From: Stromatinia cepivora
Lineage: Eukaryota > Ascomycota > Leotiomycetes > Helotiales > Sclerotiniaceae
Direction: 5' to 3'
Length of the DNA: 64,000 nt
Assembly: GCA_014898415.1 (NCBI GenBank)
Contig: RCTD01000002.1
Location: forward strand, 2,666,001 to 2,730,000
Shown: positions 22,120 through 34,679 of the stretch, in pieces
Position numbering within the stretch: the first letter of the stretch is position 1
Layout of the letters: each line of letters starts with the position of its first letter
Notes under the pieces: generated by a model
Seen by the model: the letters and a program-made list of their open reading frames with translations, nothing else
The model's database searches: none
Told to the model about the DNA's origin: nothing
Translations under genes and position numbers: made by a program

Positions 22120-23498
22120 CAGTACTAGTCAACTTATATTACCCCACAACCTAATTTCAGTTTTTTTATATATTCAATATCTACCTTTCAACTTAATTAT
22201 AAAATCAATCATTAATTATTATAATCTAAAATTTGAATATATTGAAGTTCTATATCTATATTATTCCCTAAAAAAAATTCAAATCCTTATCGCCTCATAA
22301 TTAATCAATATTTTGTATACCAGCCCTCTATCGTAATACAGGCTTCAATTCTATCAAATATATTTGCTTCTAATTTATCGAATAATTTTTGATTTAATGT
22401 ATCCCAAACTACTTGTAAACAATTCTTTAATCTTTATCTAATATATTCCGATTTGTTTTTATCGATTACAATATCAGGAAACATTTTATATAACCTCACT
22501 TTTAAAACCCATCAAATATATTCAATAGAATTGAGATCAGGAGAATAAAAAAGCCAATCCTTCAATATTGAGATCCCTTTCTTTTGAAACCAATCCTGTA
22601 TTTTGTAAATACAATAAATAGAAGTATTATTTTACATAAATTCATACTCTAGATCCAATCTTTCAAAAGTAAAGCCTATTTCAATATTGAGGACCTCAAG
22701 ATATAAATTGGTATTATACTTATATTTCTTATTCTCAAAATCTTTATTTATTATATATAGATTGCTCCTTTCAAAATCCCAAAAGCCCTTTCAAATCATA
22801 ATCTTCATATTCTTATTCGTATTATATATTTGAATTATTCTAGATTCCCATTTCTGAATGGGAGTGTAGAAGTACCATTCTTTTCTTTTACTCTGCCCCT
22901 ATTCTACAAAGCATTTGTTGCTCTATACAATTAATCCCTATTCCTTCATTGTCAACCCTCTATATACTAAGTACTATACAAATTGTTTAAATATATATAC
23001 CTGGATAAATTCCGGCCGCTTTTTATACTTCTAATTAATGATTCTATAAGTCTTCAAAATCTTCTTAATAATAAAGGTACTATATTTAAGACTTATAATT
23101 GTTTTTATTTGTATATAGATTGATTTTGAATATAATCGAATATATTGAATTAATATATATTTTTCTCTTTTTATATAAGATCTAATTCGAAGAATACAAA
23201 ATAGATTCATTCTTTTATTGTATAATATATCTTATTATAAAATATAACAAACAATTCGCGTTTCGAGATTAAGATTAATTGCAATACGATAAGGATTAGA
23301 ACTATTAAAAACTTTGCCAATAATTTTGCCATATAAATATAGAGTAAGATATTTAAAAGCTAACTCTCTTTCAATATTCAAGATTCTGGAAATATATTGT
23401 AGTATCATTGATGAATAAATAATAAAGAGAGTTGAAATTCAATTCGCGAAATTTACGCGTTTTTAAGGTTTTGGGGTAATATAAGTGCACGGTTACTG
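22120..23498 (-). mobile_element. Tc1/mariner transposon, copy 1 (1379 bp), degraded
   Basis: The ends read CAGTACTAGTCAACTTATATTACCCC on the left and, on the opposite strand, CAGTAACCGTG then CACTTATATTACCCC on the right. TA is duplicated at 22118-22119 and 23499-23500. On the minus strand the transposase motif SPDLNSIEYIWW, equivalent to the conserved SPDLNPIE-W of Tc1 enzymes, is visible near 22510-22555. Stops and AT-drift inactivate it. The same length and ends recur in copy 2. Confidence 0.85.
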
Positions 23499-23500
23499 TA

Positions 23501-23774
23501 AATACAGTACACAGGATACAATACTGGATATTCCAATTTCCAACATGGTTGAAACGGAAGCTGGTGGATCATCATCTTCCCAGAGAGTAACCGAATTCTA
23601 TTTTCAGTTTCTAGATTATTTTAGGAGTGAGAAGATATTTTGAAAAAAATCGGTGTTACGAAAATGAAGATATAATATATTCGTTTACGGAAATCGGTTT
23701 ACGAAAAACGATTTCAAAAGCGGCGGTTATCGGGAGTACATATATTATTTATCTCACACCACAACTCAAAAAAC
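23501..23774. other. spacer between Tc1 copy and tRNA
   Basis: Balanced composition, in contrast to the transposons on either side. No gene recognised. Confidence 0.35.
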
Positions 23775-23846
23775 GGGCTTGTGGTTTAGTGGTATAATGT
23801 TCCCTTAGCATGGGAGAGGTCCGGCGTTCGATTCGCCGCTAGTCCA
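23775..23846 (+). tRNA. tRNA-Ala (anticodon AGC)
   Basis: 72 nt fold as a tRNA. The acceptor stem is GGGCTTG with CTAGTCC and discriminator A; one T-T mismatch and one G-T pair. The D arm is GTTT..TAAT with loop AGTGGTA. The anticodon stem TTCCC/GGGAG frames the loop TTAGCAT with AGC at the centre. The T stem CGGCG/CGCCG frames TTCGATT. There is no intron and no encoded CCA. A short T5 run follows at about 23875. It reads Ala codons in cytoplasmic translation. Confidence 0.9.
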
Positions 23847-24500
23847 TAAATGGATATCTGAAATACTCATCATAATTTTTGTCCTTTTGCAAACCCTTCC
23901 AGTCTTCTCCAAGCCAGGGGTTTCTGGAAGCTTTTTGAACTGATCGGAAGCCATCAAGAGCCCTCCGGGCGAAGAGGCATTGAAATTTTCCTCTCTGTTG
24001 CATGGACAAGCGCATGTGGGGAGTGTACATGCATGTTGGGGTCGCCTTGTTCGGAAGACGAACCTAAAATGGACAAGTAGCAGTCATCCTTGCAGTTGAG
24101 TCAACCAAGTCATGACCGACAACAACCTCCATTTTGGAGTTCGAGACGACTATATAACGATCGCCTTGTTATTTCGATTCCCACGGCGGCCACATAGCAT
24201 TATTTCATCTCTATTCTGTCTAATACTTTCAATATCCCTGAGAATGCGGGATTCGGGATTACCCCACATCGCATCTATCCCGGGTTGAACAAGACCTTCA
24301 TATTTTAGGTGAGCAGTGAATCCATCATGGAGAAATGGAAGTTTGATATAAACCCTTCTTAACTCATACACCTAGAGCCTGCGTATCCAATCTTGGGAAA
24401 AGATTGGATGCTTTTCGTTACAAGAGAAGTCTCGGAGCTCTACACGCAACAGACTTGTAATCACATCCTCATGCTTAAATCGTTGGGAATTCGAGTTAAA
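23839..24500 (-). pseudogene. gene remnant of unknown function
   Basis: On the minus strand a frame runs from about 24500 to 24159 with one in-frame TAG at 24374-24372, one C-to-T step from CAG. It reads FSQDWIRRL before the stop and VYELRRVYIKLPFLHDGFTA after it. A possible 95-nt intron (complement 24158-24064, acceptor TTTTAG) joins a second frame of 75 codons that ends at 23839 with NYDEYFRYPFMD, overlapping the 3' end of the tRNA. Both ends of the gene appear missing. No family recognised. Confidence 0.4.
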
Positions 24501-26497
24501 CTATAGTTTATCTTTACTTAATACAATCAGTAAGTATCTATAAGTTGTCCAATGATTTTGATTCCTTTAGGCTGTCTACCCTTTGTTGCACGTCTGAATT
24601 TCGATAGTTTGCTTTAGATGCATGAGTTTCAATAGTAAACCCCACATCGCAGTAACGTGATCTAGGATTGTTTTCTTTTGATGTTGATCCAGAAGCAGAG
24701 AGAAGAACTACTTACTATCTTGGATCTCGAAATAAAATCATTAATTTCCACAATGATTAGGTTAGAATGGACAGTTACGGTGGTCATGTCGGTTGACAAA
24801 CTCGTTGATATTGTGAAAGAGGTAGGTCGAGATATATATGTCCCGATAGTACACTGTAAAAGAAAATAAGAATTAGAATTGATTAGATTATATTGTAAAG
24901 ATTTCAAATAATAAAATTAATAGATTCAAATAACGATTTAGATTATATATAAATAATATACAAAAAAGATTAATGAAAAAATAATTAATTTCTTTAAAAA
25001 AAAAGCAAAACTTTTTCTTATATCTAATTACAAAGAGTTCTATAATTATATAATTACAAATTAATTATATATTAGATTTTAATATTCTAATTTTCTTATA
25101 TCTTTTTTCTTTCAGGAATATATGATTTATTTAGTTCTAGAACAATTACAAAAAAATAAATATAAAAAAAATTAAAAAACAATTAAACTAAGTAAAATTA
25201 ATTAAGGTATTAATAAATTAAAATAATAAACAATTTTCAAAATTGTTTTAAAAAAATAATATATTTTAGATTCTTATTAATCTAAATCAATATCTATTAT
25301 CTCTTTATCAAATTCAATAAAAACTTTAGATTCTTGAAAAGTATTTTTATTGTTTTTTTTTATTTTTAATCTTTTTTAAATATTTAATAAAATATTTTAT
25401 AACGAATTTTGTATTTATAATAAGACTTTTTAATAATTTCTGAATATGATTTGAATAACAAATAAAGATTTTTGATATTATAAACTTTTGTTTAATATTA
25501 GAAAAATGAATTTTTTTTTATTAAATTTTGTAAAAGATTTTTTTTATAAAAGAATGATTTATTTGTTTTTTATTTGATTTACAATCTATACTAAAAATTG
25601 AAATAATATTTTATATTCCAGAATATTTAGTAGAGGATTTTCATAACTAAATTATTTTAATACGATTAGATAATATTATAGATTGGTTTTGAAATAATTC
25701 TTATTTGATGATTTCTTTTTCTTTTCCAATTTGCTTCTTTAATATAAATTAAGATTTCCTAATAAAGGATTTTTTTTCAATTAGATTTATAATCTTTCAA
25801 TTACTAGTATTATCTATATTAAAGAATTTATCATTTTCGAAATCTTTATTACAAAAAACTTTTTATTATTATAAAAATATATTATAATTTACAAATAATG
25901 ATTTATTTTCTTATTATTTTTCTTTTTCTTAGAATATATCAAATTGAATAATTAGATTCATTATTATATTATTATTTACATTAATATTCGAATTCATTAT
26001 TATTAATTTCTAATAATCTATTTATTATTCCTTTAATAATATTAGAATCTCAAAATAAATATTCCAAAAAAATTATAGAAAAGTAATCTTATAAAACAAA
26101 ATTAATATTAAAAATAAAAGATCGAAGAATATAAAAGTCTTTTTTATTAAATTTATTTAATTTAAAAAGAATAATTTGATTTTGGAAAGATTTCCGAAAG
26201 TTTTTGTAAAAGTTATTATTCTTTATATTTTTTTGGTTAAAGATTATAATTAAATAGAAGATTAATATTAAAATCGATTTATAGAATCCAAAAGAATTGA
26301 TATATCATAAAATAGTATTTGATTGAATTATAATTGTTTAGAATTCAAATCTAATTAAGATTTTTCAATGAAATTGATTCTTTTATTTGGTTTTTTGGAA
26401 AACTTTTCTTTTTGTTATTTAATTAAGATTATACTATGATTGATAGAAGAAAAAGTATTTTTTTTAGGAGTTTCTGAATTAGATTATTATTATTATT
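24501..26497. other. compositional border, then unclassified AT-rich DNA
   Basis: Up to about 24880 composition is ordinary and a short frame (24678-24866) has no recognisable product. From about 24880 to 26497 the DNA is extremely AT-rich, with no recognisable domain. It is probably the remains of an old transposon into which Copia-A1 inserted, since it continues at 33368 on the other side. Confidence 0.4.
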
Positions 26498-26663
26498 TAT
26501 TAACTTTTGGTGCAGGAAGTAGTAGTATTGTTGACTATATAGATTGAACTAAGGATTTATAATTCTAATAAAAATAGAATTGAAGTTATCCCCAAATATG
26601 GTCTATACACCATTATAATCACATAACCTTAATTCTAATCTTATAATGGCCTCATTTCCAATA
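26498..26663 (-). repeat. Copia-A1 3' LTR
   Basis: 166 bp, homologous to 33202-33367. On the plus strand it begins TATTAACTTTTGG and ends TTTCCAATA; the terminal TG/CA have drifted to TA. Confidence 0.9.
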
Positions 26664-27757
26664 CTCCCTTATTAAAGATATTCTATTCGATTTTCCTAAA
26701 CTACTAATCCTAATATTTTCTTTAACCTTTCGAAAGCAATCTTTATACAAAACTTTATCATTTTATTAACAATTATATCATATATATTAATATAATTAAT
26801 AATGATTTTCTCCTTTTCTATTAAATCCTTAATAAAATAATAATTGATATCTATATATTTGAATTATTCATATAAATATAGATTCTTGATTAAAGCTAAA
26901 ACACCCTGATTATTATCAAGTATTTGAATCATATCTCCGTTCTTTCCAATATAACTTAATCTGAATAGATCTTTAAATATTTATACAATTCATTTCCTTT
27001 ATTTAATAAATATTATTATCACAATATATTCTGATTCTGTATTAGAGATAATCATAAATATTTATTTCTTATTAATTCATAATATAAAACCTTTATAAAA
27101 TATTACAACTCCTTTTGAAACATTTTTCCGATTATATTTGTTATTAGCCCAATCTGTATCTATATATATCTTTATTGTATTATCAGATATATTGTATTCT
27201 TTACAGATATCAGATTGTACTTCTTTTAGTCTAAACCATAACTTTTATTTGATTGTTGATTATAGATATCATATCAAATTCTTCAAAATTATAATATAAT
27301 GTTTTACTAGTTTTGCCATAAATTGTGAAAATCTTCCAATTAAGAATACTATATTTGATCGAATATATACTATTAAATAAATCATACTTCCTATTCGTTA
27401 TTAATATTCATTTACATCTATTAATTCATTATCATCAATTGTTAACTAAAAATAAGTATAATCCATTATTAATAATTTCTTAACTTGATATTATCCATAT
27501 ATAATACTATATTTGATTAATATAATATTAAAATATTCTTCTTAATCCATAATTAATATATATACTTTTCTATTACAAATAACTTTAACACCTAAAATCT
27601 TATTAATCTCTTCTAGATTCTTGATATTAAAACAAACTAATAGCTTTTCATCGAATTAAATGATTTACAATAATATATATAATATAATAACAATATCATC
27701 AATATATATTAAATAATATTATATCATAATCTTTAAATATATACAAACATAAATCTA

Positions 27758-29136
27758 CAGTAACCGTGCACTTATATTACCCCAAAACCTTAAAAACGCG
27801 TAAATTTCGCGAATTGAATTTCAACTCTCTTTATTATTTATTCATCAATAGTATTACAATATATTTTCAGAACCTTGAATATTGAAAGGGAATTAGCTTT
27901 TAAGTATCTTATTTTATATTTATATAACAAAATTATTAGCAAAGCTTTTAATAACTTTAGTCTTTATTATATCACAATTGATCTCAATCTCGAAATATGA
28001 ATTGTTTGTTATATTTTATAGTAAGATATATTATATAATGAAGGAATGAATTTATTTTGTATTTCTTGAATTAGATTTTATATAAAAAGAGAAGAATGTA
28101 TATTAATTCAATATATTTGATTATATTTAAAATCAATCTATATATAAACAAAAACAATTGTAGGTCTTAAATGTAATATTTCTATTATTAAGAAGATTTT
28201 GAAGATTTATAGAATCATCAATTGAAAGTGTAAAAAGTGGTCGGAATTTATTCAGGTATATATATTCAAACGATTTGTATAATGTTTAGTATATAAAGAA
28301 TTGATAGTAAAGGAATAAGAATTAATTATATAAAACAACGAATATTCTGTAGAATGAAAACGGGGTAAAAAAGAAGAATGATACTTTTATACTCCTATTC
28401 AGAAATAGAAATCTAAAATGATTCAAATATATAATACGAATAAGAATATAAAGGTTATAATCTGAAAAAGCTTTTAGAATCTTGAAAGAAGCAATTTATA
28501 TATAATGAATAGAGATTTTGAAAATAAGAAATATAGATATAATACCAATTCATATCTTGAGATCCTTGATACTGAAATAAGCCCTGCTTTTGAAAGATTA
28601 AGTCCAAAATATGAATTTATATAAGATAATGTTTCTATTTATCATATTTATAAAATATGGGATTGGTTTTAAAAGAAAGGGATTTCAATATTGAAGGATT
28701 AATCTTTTTATTCTTCTAATCTTAATCCTATTGAATATATTTGATGGGCTTTAAAAGTGAGATTATATAAAATGTTTTCTGATATTATAATCGATAAAAG
28801 TGAATCGGAATATACTAGACAAAAATTAAAGAATTGTTTATAAACAGTTTGGGATATATTAGATCAAGAATTATTCGATAAATTAAAAGCGAGTATGCTT
28901 GATAGAATTGAGGCCTGTATCATAGTAGGGGGTTGGTATACAAAATATTGATTAATTATAAAGCGATAAGGATTTGAATTTTTTTTGGGGAATAGTATAG
29001 ATGTAGAACTTCAATATATTCAAATTTTAGATTATAATAATTAATGGTTGATTTTATAATTAAGTTGAAAGGTAGATATTGAATATATAAAAAAACTGAA
29101 ATTAGGTTGTGGGGTAATATAAGTTGACTAGTACTG
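27758..29136 (+). mobile_element. Tc1/mariner transposon, copy 2 (1379 bp), inside Copia-A1
   Basis: Same length as copy 1 and in the opposite orientation, with CAGTAACCGTG at the left end and the CAGTACTAGTC end at the right. TA is duplicated (27756-27757 and 29137-29138). The undisturbed target can be read in Copia-A3 near 61046-61065. The transposase frame on the plus strand shows LNPIEYIWWALKVRLYKM near 28725-28780, interrupted by stops elsewhere. Confidence 0.9.
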
Positions 29137-32100
29137 TACCAAACTTTATACAAAGCCTATACCTAAAAACTCTTTCTTCAATAATAAACTTCAATCCCTT
29201 CCAACTTGCTTCAAACTATATAAACTTCGTAGAGTTTGTAATACATATCCTTTTTCGACTTTGATATTTTGGAATAATTCGAAATAGATCTTTTCCTTTA
29301 AATACAATTCAATAAAGATATTTTTGATATCGAAATATAAATATTCCAAATTTTCTTTTATAACAAGAATTAGGAATAATCTAAATATATCTAATCTTAT
29401 TGTTAATACAAATATTTCATTATAATCTTTTTCTAATACCTAATTAAACCCTCGAATCATTAATTTTACCTTAAATCGTTCTACTTTATTATCCTTTATT
29501 TTAATTATAAATATCTATTTTATTGAAATCAGATTATTTTCTTTAAAGAATATATATTCTTCTCAAATACTATTTTGAATCAAAAATATAATTTCCTCTT
29601 AAATAATTTCCTTTCATTTTTCAGGATATTCTCGATCCAATATTACTTCTTTATAAATTCTTAATATTTTGATTTTTAAAACTTTTTCAATCGAATATAC
29701 TATACCTTCTATATTATCTATATCTATTAATAAAATGATAAAATATGAAATGATCTTGTCTTTAATATAAAAATCTATTTTATAAATAATTAAAATTATA
29801 ATTATAATATATTCTATACTTTCTTAAATTTTGATTTATATAGATATTATAATCAATACTCTTATAATCTTGCTTTTCCGTTTTTCTTCAGGATTTTATT
29901 CTATATTTCTTTTTTATTTTTATATTAAATACCTTAAAGATTTATCTTCAAAATCTATTATATCCTTTTTTTCAATCTTAAATAATTATAGATTTATTTC
30001 GCTTTCTGATCCTATTGAAATGGATTTATTAATAAAATTTAAAATAATCTTAAATTTTACTTCCGATACAAATTCAGGATCTGCAAAAATTGATTCTTGA
30101 ATTAGAATCTTTGAAATGATAAATTCGATATCTGAAATATTCTTAAAAGAAGATTCTTGATTTATCTTTTGAATATTGTCATCTTTATCTTCATTATATA
30201 TTAATATTGATATATCTAACTTATCTGATTTCAACTCGACAATTAAGATACTTAATATAATCATTGAATTCAATATAATATTTACTAGAAAGAATACTTG
30301 GAATAAAGATAATATAAATATCATATTTAATGTTAAAAATAGAAAAGATATTTTATTTGTTATTGATTTATTATGAAATCTTCGATCTAACTTTATATTC
30401 TTTATTTCTTATAAATCCAATTCACAATTTCTTAATTTAAGATCCAAATCTCCTTCTCGATAAGATTTATTTATAATTACTTTATTTAATCGAAATATAT
30501 AATCTAATTTTGGAAAATATATTTTGATATATTTATTTGTAATTTTTGAGTATCCTAAAAATATATCAATTCTCGAAATATTCTATAACTTATTATATCT
30601 TTATTTTTTCAGAATAATCTTGGGATTGATATAAATGTAATATTTGTTTCTTTAGATTTTATATATCTTTATATTTAATATTATATTTGTAAAAGCTTTT
30701 ATAAAGAATTAATTTCTTCTGTTTATATCAGGATCAATATTAATACGATTTCTAATATAAATATTATATTTTATAATTTCATTTTAAAATTTTAATAATA
30801 ATCCAATTTCTTTTAATATTATTTTTATATTTATCTTTATAATTTTTATATTTTATTCTGTGGATTCATTTTAATATAAGGAAATAATTGTTATAACTTC
30901 GGATCATATATCTGATAATCATTTATAAATAATTTATAAAAGTTTCAATATATTATTAATTTTAATTGTAATGATCTTTTTTTCAATAGTCAATTCCATT
31001 TCCTTTTTCCAAGTTTTTAATATTTGAATTGTATTATCTTTTTGTTTAAATAATATAATTGAATTTATTTTTATACAATTATCAATAATCAATATAAAAT
31101 AATGATTTCTTTAAATCGATTTTGGGAATAATCCTATAATATCGAAATGTATAAATTCGAGTCTCTTTGATTTATATAGATTCAATTGCTTTGGGATATA
31201 ATTGATTATTTTAATGAATATATATATTTCACAGATATCTAATTCAATTGGAATCTTTATTGGTTTGATTATATTGAATACCTTATATAGATTCTTGATT
31301 TTATCTAGATCTAAATAATTGAATCTTTGATGTTATAACAAATATCTCTTTTTTTCCTTGAATATTAATTCGTTATTGATACTTTTGATATTATCGATTA
31401 TTTCTGAAGAAAAACCTTTTTCCTGATCATTTTGATATATATTCGAATAAAGAATTATATCTTTGTATCCTTTAATTATATATGAAATTATATATATTCT
31501 GTTTTGTATTCTAGTATAGATGATTTTCTTATTATCCTTTTTGAAAGATATATAATAAAAATTGAATTCTTTTTATAGTTTTATTTCACAGATTCTTTTT
31601 TTTGATAATAAATTTACTCCTAACCTTGATATATATAATATATTTGAAAATAATATTTTAGAATTGTTTTTGTATATTATATTTATTAAACTTTAATAAC
31701 GATAATATATTATTCCCTTATTAATCTTTATTTTTCATTTAACAATAGAATCTAATGATTTGAATAATAAAGATTAATCAGATATATATATGGAAACGTT
31801 TATATTAATATATTATTTATTAAAAGAAATTTTATTAATGATTTTTTTTTATCAAATTGTAATCTTTCTTTATTATATCCTTAATATCAAAATCTGATTT
31901 AAAGATATTATTAATAAAATATATTTGATCTTTTTTATTAAAATAGATCTTTTTCGGATTTAGGGATCCTTTTCTTTTTTGATAATAAAGATAATTATAA
32001 AGAAATTTATTGATTTATATTAAATATAAATAATATTATATATAATAATCTTTTTTTTAATATAAATCACCAATATTATTTGAAATCTCGAAATCTAATT

Positions 32101-33201
32101 CTTGATATCGAAAAGTATATCCAAATTCTTTTACAATTTGTATTTACTTTGATTTATTTTTAAAACGAAATTCTTTAACTTATAAATACTTGATCTTATT
32201 ATCAATATTAAAATTAATTTGAATATTCAATATCTTCATTATTCCTTAATAATCGATTGAAAAATTATATATTAAAATCAAAAACAAAATAATATCTTAA
32301 TATATTAATCAACAATTTTCATTTGCAATCCTTAATTTCCTTTTATACTTTTTCAATTTGTTTCAAACTTCAATAATGATTATATCGAGATAGGTATTAA
32401 ATTGAAATTTGAAATTCTGGATTATTGTTATATATATATTAATTATAATTATATTAACTTTGATATATTTCGATTTAAAGTATCTTTAGAATATATATAT
32501 TATTGAATATTCATCGATAAAGATTTCATTATTATCATTGAATATTATACAAATATATAATAATATATTCATTTTGTCCTTTAAATATTCCGATTTCAAT
32601 TCAATATTATAATATATATAACTATTGATCTCATAAACAGATACTATATTGGATCCTATAATCTATATATATTCGTTTAATATTTGATCAATTATATAAA
32701 ATCATCCTTTCCCTTTCAATTATATCTTTGTTTATCTGAATTATTATTTATAATTATTTTGATCGAATTTCGAAGAGTTATTTGATTCTGATATTATAAA
32801 AGTTTCTTATTATTTGATAAATATCAAAGATAATCTTTAGGTTTTTAAAACAATCTTAAAAAATATATAGCAAATAAGTTTAAAATAATAAAAAAATATA
32901 AAAATAAAATAATAAAAAAAAATTCATAAAATCGTATTGTAATATATTTTCTTATAGCTATACGAACTTACTCTTTACTTTTATTATAATTCTATATCAA
33001 TATTATACAGACTATTCTCTATTTTAACCTGTAATATTATAAATTATAAATTATAAACTATATTATCATATTTCAATTCTACTTTGATAACATTATATAA
33101 AAACTCTGATTTTCATTTTGTTTCATTTTTATTAACTATACTAATCCTTTCTCGATTTGCTTTACTTTCTAATCATTATTATACAATCAGATCTCATAAT
33201 C

Positions 33202-33367
33202 TATTAACTTTTGATATAGAAAGTAATAATATTATTGATTATATAAATTAAACTAAAGATCTATAATTCTAATAAAAATAGAATTGAAGTTATCCCCAAA
33301 TATGGTCTGTGCACCATTATGATCACGTGACCTCAATTCTAATCCTATGATGGCCTCATTTCCAACA
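33202..33367 (-). repeat. Copia-A1 5' LTR
   Basis: 166 bp, ending TTTCCAACA on the plus strand, where the original CA is kept. On the minus strand it is followed after a few bases by ATTATGAGATC, a likely primer-binding site resembling the complement of a Met-tRNA anticodon arm. Confidence 0.9.
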
Positions 33368-33623
33368 TTATTTAATTTATATAGAATAAGGATTTGATAT
33401 TCTTTATAAAAGTTTTTAATCAATATTTTTGGATTAGGAAGATCGAATGTAATAATTACATTTTTCAAATATTATTTATTTTATTTTTGAAAATTAAATA
33501 GAAAAGATTAAAAAAAGAATAAAAAATATTAAATATTTTATTATAATTAAAAAAATAGAATAAAAATAAAGGTATTAATATAAAATGAAATTTTTTATTT
33601 TTTTGAATATAAATAATAATATA
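33368..33623. other. continuation of the unclassified AT-rich host sequence
   Basis: About 250 bp between Copia-A1 and Copia-A2. It contains part of a minus-strand frame (IITFDLPNPKILIKNFYKEYQILILY) that is cut by the left edge of this segment. It is likely the other half of the element interrupted by Copia-A1. Confidence 0.4.
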
Positions 33624-33789
33624 TGTTAACTTTTGATGCAGGAAGTAGTAGTATTATTGATTATATAGGTTGAACTAAGGATCTATTATTCTAGTAGAAA
33701 TAGAATTGAGATTATCCCCAAATATGGTTTATACATTATTATGATTATATAATTTCAATTCTAATCTTATAATGATCTCATTTCCAATA
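33624..33789 (-). repeat. Copia-A2 3' LTR
   Basis: 166 bp, starting TGTTAACTTTTGATGCAGG on the plus strand and ending TTTCCAATA. Homologous to the Copia-A1 and Copia-A3 LTRs. Confidence 0.9.
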
Positions 33790-34169
33790 TTCCTTTATTA
33801 AGAATATCCTATTCAATCCTTTTAGATTACTAATCCTAATATTTTTTTGAATTTTTCGAAAACAATTCTTATATAAAACTTCGTTATTCTATTGACAATT
33901 ATATTATATATATTGATATAATTAATAGTAATTTTCTTCTTTTCTGTTAAATCTTGAATGAAATGATAATTGATATTTATATATTTGAATTATTTATATA
34001 AATATAGATTCTTGGTTAAAATTAAAACACTTTAATTATTATCAAATATTTAAATTGTATCTTTATTCTTTCTAATATAATTTGATCTGAATGAATCTTT
34101 GAGTATTTGTATAATCTATCTTTCTTATTTAATAAATATTATTATCATAATATATTCTGATTCTGTATT

Positions 34170-34478
34170 TGTCACGGAAAGCCCTGTGATCCCCTGTATC
34201 CTACGAAGGATCAAAGCGTATACTTTCCAATCGGAATGAAGGATCTATTAGCCCTTACCAATCTACTAATTAATAAAGTGATCCTGATATCCTAGTAAAC
34301 AGAGATCTAGCCTAATTAAGGTGCATATCGGCTAGATAACCATTTATTTATTCTATATATACAGCTCTTGATTTATATAATCAAGGGTAAATCATTCAAT
34401 TCTTTTACTCTATTAATCATATATATCATCTATTCCCCGATCCCTGAAAGTGCTTTGTAATTATACTATTTTGTGATA
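34170..34478 (+). repeat. Copia-B1 5' LTR
   Basis: 309 bp beginning TGTCACGGAAAGCCC and ending TTTGTGATA. The sequence just inside (ATTATAAACCTAATAG; ATTATAAGCCCGATAG in Copia-B2) looks like a RIP-altered copy of GTTATGAGCCC. That would pair with the anticodon arm of initiator tRNA-Met, as in Drosophila copia. Confidence 0.9.
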
Positions 34479-34679
34479 ATTATAAACCTAATAGTTTTTA
34501 AATCTATACAACTTTCTATCCGATGATTACTAAATACTTAAAGGATTATTCTTAAAATATTATTTCTACTTTATCTATAATTCAATATTCATATCAATTC
34601 AATTACCTTCATTCAATATAACAAAAGATCAAAACGATCTTCTTTTTACAACTTGTACTCAATAACCAGAATAGTATCT

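Larger units (their letters stand above)
26498..33367 (-). mobile_element. Copia-A1, Ty1/copia LTR retrotransposon, degraded
   Basis: Two 166-bp LTRs bound the element, and TTATT occurs on both sides (26493-26497 and 33368-33372), the 5-bp duplication of an integrase insertion. Pol is on the minus strand: 5' LTR right, then gag (about 33000-31850), integrase (about 31250-30500), reverse transcriptase (about 29530-27400, with NIYIDDIVII near 27700) and RNase H (about 27200-26700). A purine tract (AATAAGGGAG on the minus strand) lies next to the left LTR. A Tc1 copy interrupts the reverse transcriptase. Without it the element is about 5.49 kb. All frames are riddled with stops. Confidence 0.9.

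Noticed and set aside
24880..26497. Attempt to assign the AT-rich block to a LINE or another LTR family
   Set aside because: Short minus-strand stretches look coding, but no diagnostic motif (reverse transcriptase, integrase, endonuclease) could be read, so it is left unclassified.
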